A stretch of DNA of 64,000 nt from Bradyrhizobium guangxiense (lineage in GTDB: Bacteria > Pseudomonadota > Alphaproteobacteria > Rhizobiales > Xanthobacteraceae): positions 5,858,501 through 5,922,500 of the forward strand of contig NZ_CP022219.1 of the NCBI RefSeq assembly GCF_004114915.1, read 5' to 3'. Positions within the stretch are counted from its first letter, which is position 1, and each line of letters opens with the position of its first letter. Positions 35,788 through 46,688 of this stretch are shown here, in pieces. A program made the position numbers and the translations under genes. The notes below the pieces were generated by a model. That model was not told the DNA's origin and did not search any database. It saw only the letters and a program-made list of their open reading frames with translations.

Positions 35788-37478
35788 CTGCGCGCGGGCC
35801 GCACCGGGGCCGAGATCTTGTCGGTGCGGTCACGTTCGGTCATGTCGACCACCGTCTCCATCGGCGCAGTCAGCTCATAGACGTAGGAGACGTCGGTGAA
35901 ATAGCGCTTGGCGGTGCCGCCGAGCGCCTCGGGGGCGACACGGTCGAGCAGGATCAGGCCGAAATCGGAATCGGGGCGGCGCGTCGCCTCGCTGGTGTTG
36001 AACTCCTCCCAGCGGAATTGGAAGATCTCGTCGGGATTCTCGCCCGTCACCGTCCAGCTCGCGGTGATGTGCGGATGCTTTCCGACCAGCGACAGGCCCT
36101 CGTCGGAATGTGAGGCAAGCTCGAAGAACAGCAGCGAGAGGCTCTGCGCCGCACGCGCGCTGACCGCGATATCGGGACCGGTGACGGCGATGCGGTCGGC
36201 ATGCGGGATGGCACGCGCCTCGAACAGGCCCTTCAGCTTGACCCCCTGCCACTGGCTCTCGCTGAGCAGCGAGACCACGTTGGACATGGCATGGATGCGC
36301 CCGATCAGGAGCTCGCGGGCGACGTCGATATCCGAGCCGTGGCGCAGAGTACGCGTCACGATCGACTGGATCACCGCAAGGATGTTCTTGACCCGGTGGT
36401 TGAGTTCGTCGATCACCGCCGTCAGCCGGCGCTCGAACCCGATTCTGACCTGGATTTCCCGGCTGAGCCGCAGATTGTTGTAGGCGACATAACCAAACAG
36501 GCCGCACACCATCGCGGTGATCGCAAAGCCAATCGCCGCCACGATGATCGCAGTCTGCTCGGCACGGCGCACCGAGTTGGTCTTCGCGTAATAGCCGAGT
36601 TGCCAATCACGGCCACCGAAGCTCACCGTGCGCGTCGCCGACGGCACCGGTCCGTCCGCCGCCGCCATGCGCGTCGAGACCACGCCCTGGTCGTTGGCGA
36701 TCAGCTCGCCGCCTTCCTTGCGCGGATCCCTGAGCGCGACCGAGAACAACGACATGTCGTCATTGGTCAACATCAGCGAGGCGAGCTCATAGGAAAACGT
36801 GACGAACCCGGCCGGCTCGGTCGCTCCCTCGGGAATGACGGGCGCGGCCACGATGACGCCGACCGGCCCATTTGCGCGCAACAGCGGAACCGGGTCCGAA
36901 GCCACCGACCTCTTCTCGATGCGGGCGCGGGTCAGCATGGCGCTGCGAACCTGGTCCTGGTCGTAACTCCGGCCCGGCAGGGCCTTGGTCTCGTCGCTGC
37001 GCGGTTCGAGATCCAGCAGCACGTCGATCGGCTGGGTGATCTCGGCCGGAATGATCGGCTTGTCGTCGAAGGTGCGGATCTTCGGATTCGGGAAGCCGGC
37101 GCCGCCAATGGCAGCCTGCGCCGCGTTGAGCTCGTTCGGCTTCAGCCGGGCGATCCAGCCGGCCACCACGAAATCCGTCTTGAAGGCGTAGATGGCCGAG
37201 CGCAGCGGCTCCAGCATGTTCGGCTTGATCACGGATGGTGTGCGGAACAGGCCTGAGGCGACGCGCGCGAGCAGTTCGCGCTCGGTGAGCCGATCCTGAA
37301 CCAGGCTGGCGTGGACGTCGATCGCACGCGCGAGCGCGATCCGGTCCAGCGCCAGCTCCTGGTCGTGGACACGATAGGCCGCAAGCCCTGAGAGCAAGGC
37401 TCCGAGCAGAGCGATGAAACCGATGATGAAACCCAGCCGGACCACGCGACTACTCAGGCGAAAGCAGGAGGTCGGCAA
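35784..37478 (-). CDS. CHASE-domain HWE/HisKA_2-type sensor kinase with atypical ATP-binding box
   Basis: A 564-residue membrane sensor. TM1 is at about 14-36, a periplasmic CHASE-like sensor at 40-300, TM2 at about 308-333, and an HWE/HisKA_2 dimerisation helix follows with H361 in DELNHRVKNILAVIQS. The ATPase part is odd. The family N-box ELATNAAKYGAL is represented by ELASHSDEGLSL, with His where the ATP/Mg-binding Asn should be, although the FRWEE segment and a weak G-region (SDFGLILLDRV) remain. It may be a pseudokinase or a divergent enzyme. The start is a TTG at 37478 without a clear ribosome-binding site. No response regulator is adjacent. Confidence 0.82.
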   Translation of the reverse strand: MPTSCFRLSSRVVRLGFIIGFIALLGALLSGLAAYRVHDQELALDRIALARAIDVHASLVQDRLTERELLARVASGLFRTPSVIKPNMLEPLRSAIYAFKTDFVVAGWIARLKPNELNAAQAAIGGAGFPNPKIRTFDDKPIIPAEITQPIDVLLDLEPRSDETKALPGRSYDQDQVRSAMLTRARIEKRSVASDPVPLLRANGPVGVIVAAPVIPEGATEPAGFVTFSYELASLMLTNDDMSLFSVALRDPRKEGGELIANDQGVVSTRMAAADGPVPSATRTVSFGGRDWQLGYYAKTNSVRRAEQTAIIVAAIGFAITAMVCGLFGYVAYNNLRLSREIQVRIGFERRLTAVIDELNHRVKNILAVIQSIVTRTLRHGSDIDVARELLIGRIHAMSNVVSLLSESQWQGVKLKGLFEARAIPHADRIAVTGPDIAVSARAAQSLSLLFFELASHSDEGLSLVGKHPHITASWTVTGENPDEIFQFRWEEFNTSEATRRPDSDFGLILLDRVAPEALGGTAKRYFTDVSYVYELTAPMETVVDMTERDRTDKISAPVRPARS

Positions 37479-37737
37479 TAAACAAGGAGCATATGAATGC
37501 CGCTCGAACGGCCATGTGCCGAAACAGGGTGAACCCCAGTGGCAGAGATAATGGAGGAGGAGGCATCGGTACGCAACGTAGGTCGCCTGGAAAGCTTAAT
37601 CCGCCCGGCCGATGGTCTGGCCGGGGAATTGCCCGGGCGCCGGAGGTAGTCAATCGCCGTGTCCGAAATTTGTTCCGTCGTTGCGGCCTGAGCCCAGGGT
37701 TAACGGCGAAAAACGCGTGCGCCAAGTCGTCGCGCCG
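37479..37737. other. Intergenic region between ureG and the sensor kinase gene
   Basis: These 259 bp lie downstream of ureG and upstream of the kinase gene, both on the minus strand. They contain the dyad CCGGGGAATTGCCCGG near 37620 and presumably the kinase promoter. No ORF of family type was found. Confidence 0.3.
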
Positions 37738-38361
37738 TCAGCCGGCCCGTTTCAGGCCGCCTTTGGCCTCGATGAAGCCGATGATGCGGTCCAGCCCCTC
37801 GCTCTTCTTCAGGTTGGTCATGACGAAAGGACGCTCGCCGCGCATGCGCTTGGCGTCCGTGTCCATCTTCTCCAGGGAGGCGCCCACATGGGGGGCGAGG
37901 TCGATCTTGTTGATGACCAGAAGATCGGACCGGGTGATGCCGGGACCGCCCTTGGACGGGATCTTGTCGCCGGCCGCCACGTCGATCACATAGATGGTGA
38001 GGTCGGCCAGCTCCGGGGAAAAAGTGGCAGCGAGATTGTCGCCGCCCGACTCGATCAGCACGAGGTCCAGCCCGGGAAACTTGGCGCGCATGTCCGCCAC
38101 AGCGGCGAGATTCATCGAGGCATCCTCGCGGATCGCGGTGTGCGGACAGCCGCCGGTCTCGACGCCGGCAATGCGGTCCGGCGTCAGCGAACCCGAACGC
38201 ACCAGGAACTCCGCATCCCATTTGGTGTAGATGTCGTTGGTGATCGCGGCGATGTCGTAGCGGTCGCGCATGCTCTTGCAGAGCAGGTCCATCAGCTGGG
38301 TCTTGCCCGATCCGACCGGACCGCCGACACCGACACGCAAGGGGCCGTGAGATTTCGACAT
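37738..38361 (-). CDS. ureG: Urease accessory GTPase UreG
   Basis: A 207-residue SIMIBI GTPase with P-loop GPVGSGKT (14-21), the Cys-Pro-His nickel site in [13 protein letters not shown] (about 69-81), [11 protein letters not shown], and the NKID guanine-binding motif. It drives nickel delivery to apo-urease with UreD, UreF and UreE. It is the last gene of the urt-ure cluster, 40 bp after ureF. Confidence 0.96.
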   Translation of the reverse strand: MSKSHGPLRVGVGGPVGSGKTQLMDLLCKSMRDRYDIAAITNDIYTKWDAEFLVRSGSLTPDRIAGVETGGCPHTAIREDASMNLAAVADMRAKFPGLDLVLIESGGDNLAATFSPELADLTIYVIDVAAGDKIPSKGGPGITRSDLLVINKIDLAPHVGASLEKMDTDAKRMRGERPFVMTNLKKSEGLDRIIGFIEAKGGLKRAG

Positions 38362-38401
38362 GGTGTTCGCTTTCTCTCGATGGGTCAAAGGCGCGGCGCT
38401 C

Positions 38402-39124
38402 TCACGACCGGAACAGCCGCGTATATTGCGCCTCATGCCGCAGGCTGGCGAGATCGGCGCGGAAGGTTGCGCTGCCGAGATCGTCCAAGGTCGCATTCAG
38501 CGCGCGATTGGCAGTCGCGGCGACGGCGGCTTCTAGCCTCACCAGCACGCGCTGGCTGTCGGTCTGACCGAGGGGAACGAGGCGGCTGGCCGCAGAGATC
38601 CAGTTCGAGACCAGCGCATGCAGGAAGGCGTGCAGCGTCGGCGCCAGTGCAACGCGGTGCTGAGCCGCGACAACGCCGACGGCGACGGGATAAACTGGTG
38701 GCGTGCGGCATGCCGACACCATGGCATCCAGCCCGTCGGCATCCCACGCGGCGCGTGCGATGTCGATGAAGGCGCGGCCTTGCGAGCTCGTCTCCAACTG
38801 CCGCTCACGCGAAGGCACGAAGGCCGCGGCGAGCTCGGCGACATCGTTCAAAGCCGTCTTGTCGCCCGCCTCCGCGGCGCGATAGGCGTGGACCAGAAAC
38901 GTCGCGTCGCAAAAACCGGGGCCGTCCCCGAGCATCGCGTCGAGCCAATCGCTCAGCGTCGCCGTGTCGACGATGTCGCCCGCCTCGACCGCCCATTCGA
39001 TGCCGCTGGAATAGGAAAATCCGCCAACCGGGAATGCCGGCGACAGCCAGGTCATCAGCCGGTACAGCGCCGCCGCCTCACTCTCGTCGAGGCCATCGGC
39101 GCCGACCGGCTCACTTGTGGTCAT
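38402..39124 (-). CDS. ureF: Urease accessory protein UreF
   Basis: About 240 residues, all-helical, with the UreF marks [22 protein letters not shown] near 22-43 and [14 protein letters not shown]. It links UreD-bound urease to UreG. The start at 39124 (or 39130) overlaps the 3' end of ureE by 14-20 bp, so the frame runs under the His-rich coding part of ureE. A longer upstream frame of Thr/Ile/Met is only the antiphase reading of that tract. Confidence 0.93.
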   Translation of the reverse strand: MTTSEPVGADGLDESEAAALYRLMTWLSPAFPVGGFSYSSGIEWAVEAGDIVDTATLSDWLDAMLGDGPGFCDATFLVHAYRAAEAGDKTALNDVAELAAAFVPSRERQLETSSQGRAFIDIARAAWDADGLDAMVSACRTPPVYPVAVGVVAAQHRVALAPTLHAFLHALVSNWISAASRLVPLGQTDSQRVLVRLEAAVAATANRALNATLDDLGSATFRADLASLRHEAQYTRLFRS

Positions 39125-39749
39125 GAGCATGCTTGTGGCCGTGGTGATGGTCGGGATGGTCGCAATGCTCGTCGTGGTGATGGTGATGGTCGTGGCCATG
39201 GTCATGGGCGGCATGACCATGGTGTTGGTGATCATGGCCGTGGTGATCATGGTGACCATGATCATGATGATGGCCGTGATCGTGATGCGCGTGGTCGTCG
39301 TGCCCATGCGCGTGACCGGCATCTGCGTAGGCGCCGCCTTCGGGATCGAACGGCGCTTCGATCTCGATCACGCGCGCACCGAGGCCCTTCACCATGGCCT
39401 CGATGACGTGATCGCGGCGAATGCGCAAGGCTTTGGCCATGATCTGGGTCGGCAGATGGCGGTTGCCGAGATGCCAGCCGACGCGGATGAGGTGGTGCGG
39501 ATCACGGCCGCGGATTTCCAGCAGCGGCTCGGGCGCCGCGACCACCTCGATCAGCCTTCCATCCTCCAGCACCAGCGCATCGCCGCCGCGGAGCGCAACG
39601 GCATGCTCCAGGTCGAGCAGGAATTCGAGACCCCGCGTACCCGTCATCGCCATGCGGCGGCGGTGCCGATCGTCGAAATCGAGCACGACCGTGTCCACCG
39701 GCGCTTCCGTGAAGCGGTGTTGTCCCTTGACCTGCGTCGCCCGGATCAT
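39111..39749 (-). CDS. ureE: Urease nickel metallochaperone UreE with very long His-rich tail
   Basis: A 212-residue UreE. Residues 1-75 are the peptide-binding domain and 76-140 the metal-binding domain ([26 protein letters not shown]). The C-terminal tail of about 67 residues has about 37 His in H-D/H-G/H-H patterns and one Cys. His tails of this sort store or buffer nickel in Klebsiella-type UreE; this one is unusually long. The DNA of the tail looks like a degenerate tandem repeat of CAT/CAC-GAC-CAC codons. Confidence 0.95.
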   Translation of the reverse strand: MIRATQVKGQHRFTEAPVDTVVLDFDDRHRRRMAMTGTRGLEFLLDLEHAVALRGGDALVLEDGRLIEVVAAPEPLLEIRGRDPHHLIRVGWHLGNRHLPTQIMAKALRIRRDHVIEAMVKGLGARVIEIEAPFDPEGGAYADAGHAHGHDDHAHHDHGHHHDHGHHDHHGHDHQHHGHAAHDHGHDHHHHHDEHCDHPDHHHGHKHAHDHK

Positions 39750-39763
39750 GCGCTTTTACCCCG

Positions 39764-40063
39764 TTACCGTGTCTCGACCTTCGCGGGCGTGATCACCTCG
39801 ATCTTCGGCGGCGCCGTGAAGCACTTCACCGCCACGCGGCCGAACGTCTTCATGTGCTCCATCGCCCGATGCGGCACCAGCGCCTCGGCGTTCTCCCACT
39901 GCTCGACGAACACCATCTTGGCAGGGTCGGTGACGCTCTCATGCAGGTCATAGGCGATATTGCCGGGCTCCTTCCGCGTCTCCTTGATGCAGGCGGTGGC
40001 CGCTGCAATGAATTCGGCGCGCGTTTCGGGCTTGATGGTCAAGGTGGCAACGACGTAGATCAC
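39764..40063 (-). CDS. ABM-domain putative quinol monooxygenase
   Basis: A 99-residue single-domain protein of the antibiotic-biosynthesis-monooxygenase (YgiN-like) family: MIYVVATLTIKPETRAEFI at the start, CIKETRKEPGNIAYDLHES, then VFVEQWENAEAL and the H-ME-HM motif. Such dimers oxidise quinols or act as small cofactor-free oxygenases. It sits on the same strand between ureC and ureE, 14 bp before ureE. That insertion has no obvious link to urea breakdown. Confidence 0.88.
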   Translation of the reverse strand: MIYVVATLTIKPETRAEFIAAATACIKETRKEPGNIAYDLHESVTDPAKMVFVEQWENAEALVPHRAMEHMKTFGRVAVKCFTAPPKIEVITPAKVETR

Positions 40064-40188
40064 GAGAAATCCTCCCGGCTTTTCTTCTCAGGGTTAGATA
40101 CCGGGCGGGACATTAGACCAGGCTGGATCGAACGCAAAACCGGAAAAGCCGTCCCCGGATACCCCGGGACATGCGTCGAGGCGCTATT

Positions 40189-41904
<1,716 letters not shown>

Positions 41905-41938
41905 CACAAGCCCCGTTTGCGTTTGAATGTCTGGTTGG

Positions 41939-42478
41939 TCACAGCAAGGCCCTTGCTGCTTTGACGGCATCGTCGAATGTCGTATCGAGCCACGCGTTGC
42001 CGCCGCGGCCCCCCGCCACGACCTGCGTCGCCCACGCGACGTAGTCGGCGAGATCCTCGCGCTCCTCGGCGCTCGGATCGGTTTGAATGCGCGCCTGCGT
42101 GTTGCTGATCTTGTCTGCGATCTTGATCAGCTTGGCGCCCGGCGATTTGTGGGGCGCGTCCGCGATCTGCTTCTGCCGTCGCTTTGCCTTCGGCAAGCTC
42201 ATGTCGTCGGTGCACTCGGCGACGAGAGAGGCGACACGATCCGAGAATTTCTGCGCGAGCTCCTCGCGCGTGGTGTCGGTGTCCTCGATCGAATCGTGCA
42301 GCCAGCCGGCTGCAACGAGTTCGGCGTCCGCGCCGTCGGTCGCGGTGGCGAGCAGGTTCGCGACCTCGGCGAGGTGATTGATATAGGGCTCATTGCCGCG
42401 CCCCTTGCGCGCCATGCCGTTGTGACGATGCGCGGCGAGCTCGGCAGCTTCGCAGATGAGGCGGATGGGCGAGAGCAT
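41939..42478 (-). CDS. MESH1-like small alarmone hydrolase (HD domain)
   Basis: A 179-residue HD-domain protein that follows the (p)ppGpp hydrolase/MESH1 pattern almost end to end. It has [12 protein letters not shown] (H19), [10 protein letters not shown] (H35), [12 protein letters not shown] (H61-D62, E65-D66), [13 protein letters not shown], and [19 protein letters not shown] (D122). All Mn-binding and catalytic positions expected for hydrolysis are present. No synthetase, TGS or ACT domain is attached. It lies within the urease operon, 57 bp after ureB and 34 bp before ureC. Possible substrates are (p)ppGpp or, as for human MESH1, NADPH. Confidence 0.88.
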   Translation of the reverse strand: MLSPIRLICEAAELAAHRHNGMARKGRGNEPYINHLAEVANLLATATDGADAELVAAGWLHDSIEDTDTTREELAQKFSDRVASLVAECTDDMSLPKAKRRQKQIADAPHKSPGAKLIKIADKISNTQARIQTDPSAEEREDLADYVAWATQVVAGGRGGNAWLDTTFDDAVKAARALL

Positions 42479-42535
42479 GGGAAATACCTCCGTTTCCGCC
42501 TCAACCGTGCCGCGCCGTGCCCGTTCCTGTGGAGC

Positions 42536-42841
42536 TCACAGCTTCCCCATCACATCGCCGCGGAAGCCGTAGATGGTCTTCTTGCCGGCCAGGGCGACGA
42601 GCTGCACGTCGCGGGTCTGGCCGGGTTCGAAGCGGACGGCGGTGCCGGCGGCGATGTCGAGGCGCATGCCGCGGGACTTCTTGCGATCGAACTTCAGCGC
42701 CGGGTTGGTCTCGAAGAAATGGTAGTGCGAACCGACCTGGATCGGCCGGTCGCCGGTGTTGGCAACCGTCAGCGTTACGGTCTTGCGGCCGGCATTGAGT
42801 TCGATCTCGCCGTCCTGGATGAAGAGTTCACCGGGGATCAT
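42536..42841 (-). CDS. ureB: Urease subunit beta
   Basis: 101 residues, the usual length of UreB, with [18 protein letters not shown] at the start, [19 protein letters not shown], and C-terminal [13 protein letters not shown]. It forms the urease core with UreA and UreC. It follows ureA by 9 bp. Confidence 0.96.
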   Translation of the reverse strand: MIPGELFIQDGEIELNAGRKTVTLTVANTGDRPIQVGSHYHFFETNPALKFDRKKSRGMRLDIAAGTAVRFEPGQTRDVQLVALAGKKTIYGFRGDVMGKL

Positions 42842-42850
42842 GCTCTGCTC

Positions 42851-43153
42851 CTATCGGATCGGCTCGTGGACGGTGACGAGCTTCGTACCGTCAGGAAAGG
42901 TCGCCTCGACCTGGATGTCGTGGATCATCTCGGGAATTCCCGGCATCACCTGGTCGCGGGTCAGCACCTGCGCGCCGGACTGCATCAGCTCGGCGACGGT
43001 GCGGCCGTCGCGCGCGCCTTCCAGGATGAAATCGGAGATGATGGCGATCGCCTCGGGATGGTTGAGCTTGACGCCGCGGTCCAGCCGGCGGCGGGCCACG
43101 ATCGCCGCCATCGAGATCAGAAGCTTGTCCTTTTCGCGGGGAGACAGGTTCAT
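42851..43153 (-). CDS. ureA: Urease subunit gamma
   Basis: 100 residues, the standard UreA length: [49 protein letters not shown] and the C-terminal [14 protein letters not shown]. Separate ureA, ureB and ureC genes are the typical bacterial arrangement. It lies 36 bp after ureD. Confidence 0.97.
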   Translation of the reverse strand: MNLSPREKDKLLISMAAIVARRRLDRGVKLNHPEAIAIISDFILEGARDGRTVAELMQSGAQVLTRDQVMPGIPEMIHDIQVEATFPDGTKLVTVHEPIR

Positions 43154-43189
43154 GAAGAATCTCTTCCGTTCAACACGTCAATTCCGTCA

Positions 43190-44020
43190 TCAGTTCAGCC
43201 AGAGCCGCGGCAGCGCCGCGCCGGTGCGCGCCAGCACGGCCATCATGTCGGCGCGCAAGCGCGCCGCATCTTGGGCACAGAACCGCACCATTGCAAAGCC
43301 ATTCCACGCCGAGATTCCGACCTCGCCGACGAAAGAGTCCGAGGCCTCGCGGATTCTCTCGACCAGGGCCTCGTCGCCGGGGACCATCAGCGCCGTGCCA
43401 ATCGCAGCACCGCCTTTGGCAACGGCGGATCGGGCGAGTTTTGCGCCGACATTGCCGTCGAGCCGGACCGTCTCGGCGAACACCAGCCGGCCACCCCGAC
43501 GCAGCCGCCAACGGTCGACGAACTCGCCCTGCTCCATTCGCTCGCCCATGGCGGTCCGGCCGAACACGACGATCTCGCAGAGCAGGAGTGAGGCCGCCTC
43601 GTCGAGCACGATGTCGAAGCGGCGATGGACGCGGGCGCGGTCAAACAGGATGGTCTCCTGCGGCAGCCAGGCGAGATGCGCCCCCGCATCGACCTTCAAG
43701 GCGATATCGAGCTGGGCCGCCGCCCCGGGCGCTCGGTAGATCTTTTCGGCGGCTGCGGTCGTCAGCGTCAGGCGCGAGTCCTGGCCCGCCGTGATGTCGA
43801 TATCGAAGCGGTCGCCACCAGCAACCCCGCCGGCCGTGTTGACGAACACGCCGGACAGCCCCTCGCCTTCCGGCGAGGGAAAGCGCACGCGCAAGGAGCC
43901 GGATTCATGCAAGGCTCCGCGACGCGTCACGCCGTCTCGCGCGTGCACCTCGAAGCGCACCGCGCCACGGGCGCGGTTTGCCTCGAACACCCCTGACAGG
44001 ATTGAAACGTCGCTGCGCAT
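43190..44020 (-). CDS. ureD: Urease accessory protein UreD
   Basis: 276 residues with UreD marks FVNTAGGVAGGDRFDI (about 60-75), TTAAAEKIYRA and WLPQETILFDRA. It is the scaffold that binds apo-urease during nickel insertion. GGGGAGGCGG right before ATG 44020 makes that start convincing. The upstream frame to 44104 overlaps urtE and is rejected. It lies only 31 bp after urtE, joining the urea-transport and urease genes in one unit. Confidence 0.94.
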   Translation of the reverse strand: MRSDVSILSGVFEANRARGAVRFEVHARDGVTRRGALHESGSLRVRFPSPEGEGLSGVFVNTAGGVAGGDRFDIDITAGQDSRLTLTTAAAEKIYRAPGAAAQLDIALKVDAGAHLAWLPQETILFDRARVHRRFDIVLDEAASLLLCEIVVFGRTAMGERMEQGEFVDRWRLRRGGRLVFAETVRLDGNVGAKLARSAVAKGGAAIGTALMVPGDEALVERIREASDSFVGEVGISAWNGFAMVRFCAQDAARLRADMMAVLARTGAALPRLWLN

Positions 44021-44051
44021 CCGCCTCCCCAGCCGGTCGCGGCAGAATGGC

Positions 44052-44747
44052 CTACAGCGCCATCTGGCGGCTGATCTCGGCCGGATCGAGATTGGAGCGG
44101 TCACAGGTGAACTTCACCGCGCCGCGATCCATCACCGCAAAACTGTCGCCGAGTTCGCAGGCAAAGTCGAGATATTGTTCGACCAGCACGATGGCGATGT
44201 TGCCGAGATTGCGCAGGTACGAGATGGCGCGGCCGATGTCCTTGATGATCGAAGGCTGGATGCCCTCGGTCGGCTCGTCGAGCAGCAGCAGTTTCGGCCG
44301 CATCACCAGTGCGCGCCCGATCGCGAGCTGCTGCTGCTGGCCGCCGGAGAGATCGCCGCCGCGCCGGCCGAGCATGGATTGCAGCACCGGGAAGAGCGAG
44401 AACACGTCGTCCGGGATGTGTTTGTCCTCGCGCTTGAGCGGGCCGAAGCCGGTCTTGAGGTTCTCCTCGACCGTCAGCAGCGGAAAGATCTCCCGCCCCT
44501 GCGGCACGAAGCCGATGCCCTTGCGGGCGCGCTCATAAGGCTTGAGGCCGGTGATGTCGCTGCCGTCGAGCACGATCGCGCCCGACGAGATCGGATATTG
44601 CCCGACCATGGCGCGCAAGAGCGAGGTCTTGCCGACGCCGTTGCGGCCGAGCACGCAGGTCACCTTGCCCGGCTCGGCCGAAATCGAGACGCCGCGCAGC
44701 GCCTGCGCAGCGCCGTAGAACAGATTGATGTCCTTGACCTCAAGCAT
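44052..44747 (-). CDS. urtE: Urea ABC transporter, ATP-binding protein UrtE
   Basis: A 231-residue LivF-like ATPase: Walker A GRNGVGKT, signature LSGGQQQ, Walker B LLLLDEPTEGIQPS. The sequence MLEVKDINLFYGAAQALRGV and the segment QRMLGRRGGD fit UrtE. It energises high-affinity urea uptake with UrtD. It begins 3 bp after the urtD stop. Confidence 0.95.
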   Translation of the reverse strand: MLEVKDINLFYGAAQALRGVSISAEPGKVTCVLGRNGVGKTSLLRAMVGQYPISSGAIVLDGSDITGLKPYERARKGIGFVPQGREIFPLLTVEENLKTGFGPLKREDKHIPDDVFSLFPVLQSMLGRRGGDLSGGQQQQLAIGRALVMRPKLLLLDEPTEGIQPSIIKDIGRAISYLRNLGNIAIVLVEQYLDFACELGDSFAVMDRGAVKFTCDRSNLDPAEISRQMAL

Positions 44748-44750
44748 CGC

Positions 44751-45512
44751 TCAGCGTCCCAGATAGACTTCGATGACCCGCTCGTTGGACGAGACCTGGT
44801 CGATGGTTCCTTCCGCGAGCACCGTGCCCTCGTGCAGGCAGGTGACCTTGACGCCGAGCTCGCGCACGAAGGTCATGTCGTGCTCGACGACCATCACGGT
44901 GTGGGTCTTGTTGATCTCTTTCAAGAGCTCGGCGGTAAGATGCGTCTCGACGTCGGTCATTCCCGCGACGGGCTCGTCGACGAGGAGCAGCTTCGGGTCC
45001 TGCGCCAGCAGCATGCCGATCTCCAGCCATTGCTTTTGGCCGTGGCTGAGGCTGCCGGCGAGACGGTTGCGGGCGTCGGTGAGGCGGATCGTCTCCAGCA
45101 CCTTGTCGATGCGCTCGGACTCGGCCTTGCTGCCGCGCCAGAACAGCGTGCCCTTGACACTGTGGTCGACATTGAGCGCGAGCAGGAGGTTGTCCTGCAC
45201 GCTCTGGCTCTCGAACACGGTCGGCTTCTGGAACTTGCGGCCGATGCCGAGCTCGGCGATGCGGGTCTCGTCCAGCCGCGTCAGATCGGTGACGCCGTCG
45301 AACAGAACCGTACCCTCGTCGGGCCTAGTCTTGCCGGTGATGATGTCCATCATCGTGGTCTTGCCGGCGCCGTTCGGGCCGATGATGGCGCGCATCTCGC
45401 CGGGCGCGAGCGTCAGCGACAGATTGTTGATGGCGTGGAAGCCGTCGAACGAGACGTGCACGCCGTCGAGATAGAGCATCGCGGAGGTCGCGCGATTGTC
45501 CATGACGTTCAT
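44751..45512 (-). CDS. urtD: Urea ABC transporter, ATP-binding protein UrtD
   Basis: A 253-residue LivG-like ATPase with Walker A GPNGAGKTT, the UrtD-type signature LSHGQKQWLEIGMLL in place of LSGGQ, and Walker B LLLVDEPVAGMTD. HDMTFVRELG is the H-loop. The first 20 residues are an extension before DGVHVSFDGFHAINNL. It follows urtC by 6 bp. Confidence 0.95.
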   Translation of the reverse strand: MNVMDNRATSAMLYLDGVHVSFDGFHAINNLSLTLAPGEMRAIIGPNGAGKTTMMDIITGKTRPDEGTVLFDGVTDLTRLDETRIAELGIGRKFQKPTVFESQSVQDNLLLALNVDHSVKGTLFWRGSKAESERIDKVLETIRLTDARNRLAGSLSHGQKQWLEIGMLLAQDPKLLLVDEPVAGMTDVETHLTAELLKEINKTHTVMVVEHDMTFVRELGVKVTCLHEGTVLAEGTIDQVSSNERVIEVYLGR

Positions 45513-45518
45513 GTGCGC

Positions 45519-46688
45519 CTACTCCGCCATCTTGGGTTCGGTGACGCCGTCCTCGGCCGCAGCACTCGCCATGGTCGTGGCGTTGCGCTTGTCCTTCGAC
45601 TGATCCCACCAGGCGTTGAAGGTGCCGACGATGCCCTTGGGCAGCAGCAGCGTCACCAGGATGAACAACGCGCCCAGCATGAACAGCCAGTACGGCGCCA
45701 GCACGCCCGAGGTGAAGAAGGTCTTGGCGTAGTTGACGACGACCGCGCCGAGCGCGGCGCCGACCAGCGTGCCGCGGCCGCCGACCGCGACCCAGATCAC
45801 CGCCTCGATCGAATTGCCCGGCGCGAATTCGCTTGGATTGATGATGCCGACCTGCGGCACGTACAGCGCGCCAGCGACACCGGCCATGCAGGCCGACACC
45901 GTGAACACGAACAGCTTGTAGGATTCGACCCGATAGCCGAGGAAGCGCGTGCGGGATTCCGCGTCACGCACCGCGATCAGGACCTTGCCGAGCTTGGACG
46001 AGACGATGGCGCGGCAGATCAGGAAACCGACGATCAACGCGAGGCAGCTCAGCCCGAACAGCGCCGCGCGGGTGCCCTCGGCCTGCACGTTGAAACCGAG
46101 AATGTCCTTGAAGTCGGTGAGGCCGTTGTTGCCTCCGAAGCCGAAATCGTTGCGGAAGAAGGCGAGCAGCAGCGCATAGGTCATCGCCTGCGTGATGATC
46201 GACAGATACACGCCGGTGACGCGGGAGCGGAACGCGAGCCATCCGAAGCAGAAGGCGAGCAGGCCGGGCACGACCAGCACCATCAGCGCTGCGAACCAGA
46301 ACATGTCGAAGCCGTACCAGTACCAGGGCAGCTTCTGCCAGTTCAGGAACACCATGAAGTCGGGCAGGATCGGATTGCCGTAGACGCCGCGGGTGCCGAT
46401 CTGCCGCATCAGGTACATGCCCATGGCATAGCCGCCGAGCGCGAAGAAGGCGCCGTGGCCGAGCGAGAGGATCCCGCAATAGCCCCAGATCAGGTCGATC
46501 GCGAGCGCCAGGATGGCGTAGCAGACATACTTGCCCCAGAGCGCGACCAGATAGGTCGGCACCTGCAGGAACGAGCCCGCGGGCAGCAGCAGGTTGGAGA
46601 GCGGGATGAGGATGCCACAGGCCGCGACGACGGCAAGGAAGATGGTCGCGCCGCGGTCCAGCGATCGCGTCAGCATGTGAGGGGTCAT
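45519..46688 (-). CDS. urtC: Urea ABC transporter, permease UrtC
   Basis: 389 residues with about ten membrane helices, of the LivM type: GYCGILSLGHGAFFALGGYAMG, FRSRVTGVYLSIITQAMTYA, GNNGLTDFKDILG and RDAESRTRFLGYRVESYKLF. It forms the urea channel with UrtB. Its ATG overlaps the urtB stop by 4 bp. Confidence 0.95.
   Translation of the reverse strand: MTPHMLTRSLDRGATIFLAVVAACGILIPLSNLLLPAGSFLQVPTYLVALWGKYVCYAILALAIDLIWGYCGILSLGHGAFFALGGYAMGMYLMRQIGTRGVYGNPILPDFMVFLNWQKLPWYWYGFDMFWFAALMVLVVPGLLAFCFGWLAFRSRVTGVYLSIITQAMTYALLLAFFRNDFGFGGNNGLTDFKDILGFNVQAEGTRAALFGLSCLALIVGFLICRAIVSSKLGKVLIAVRDAESRTRFLGYRVESYKLFVFTVSACMAGVAGALYVPQVGIINPSEFAPGNSIEAVIWVAVGGRGTLVGAALGAVVVNYAKTFFTSGVLAPYWLFMLGALFILVTLLLPKGIVGTFNAWWDQSKDKRNATTMASAAAEDGVTEPKMAE

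Noticed and set aside
38402..39322. UreF with a Thr/Ile/Met-rich N-terminal extension
   Set aside because: The extension is the alternative frame of the ureE His tail; UreF homology begins at 39124.
39117..39330. Val/Met-rich plus-strand frame and apparent tandem DNA repeat
   Set aside because: It is the antisense of the UreE His-rich tail; the repetitiveness is codon-level.
41927..43591. A 554-codon plus-strand frame over ureD, ureA, ureB and the HD gene
   Set aside because: It crosses several real genes antisense, including their intergenic gaps.
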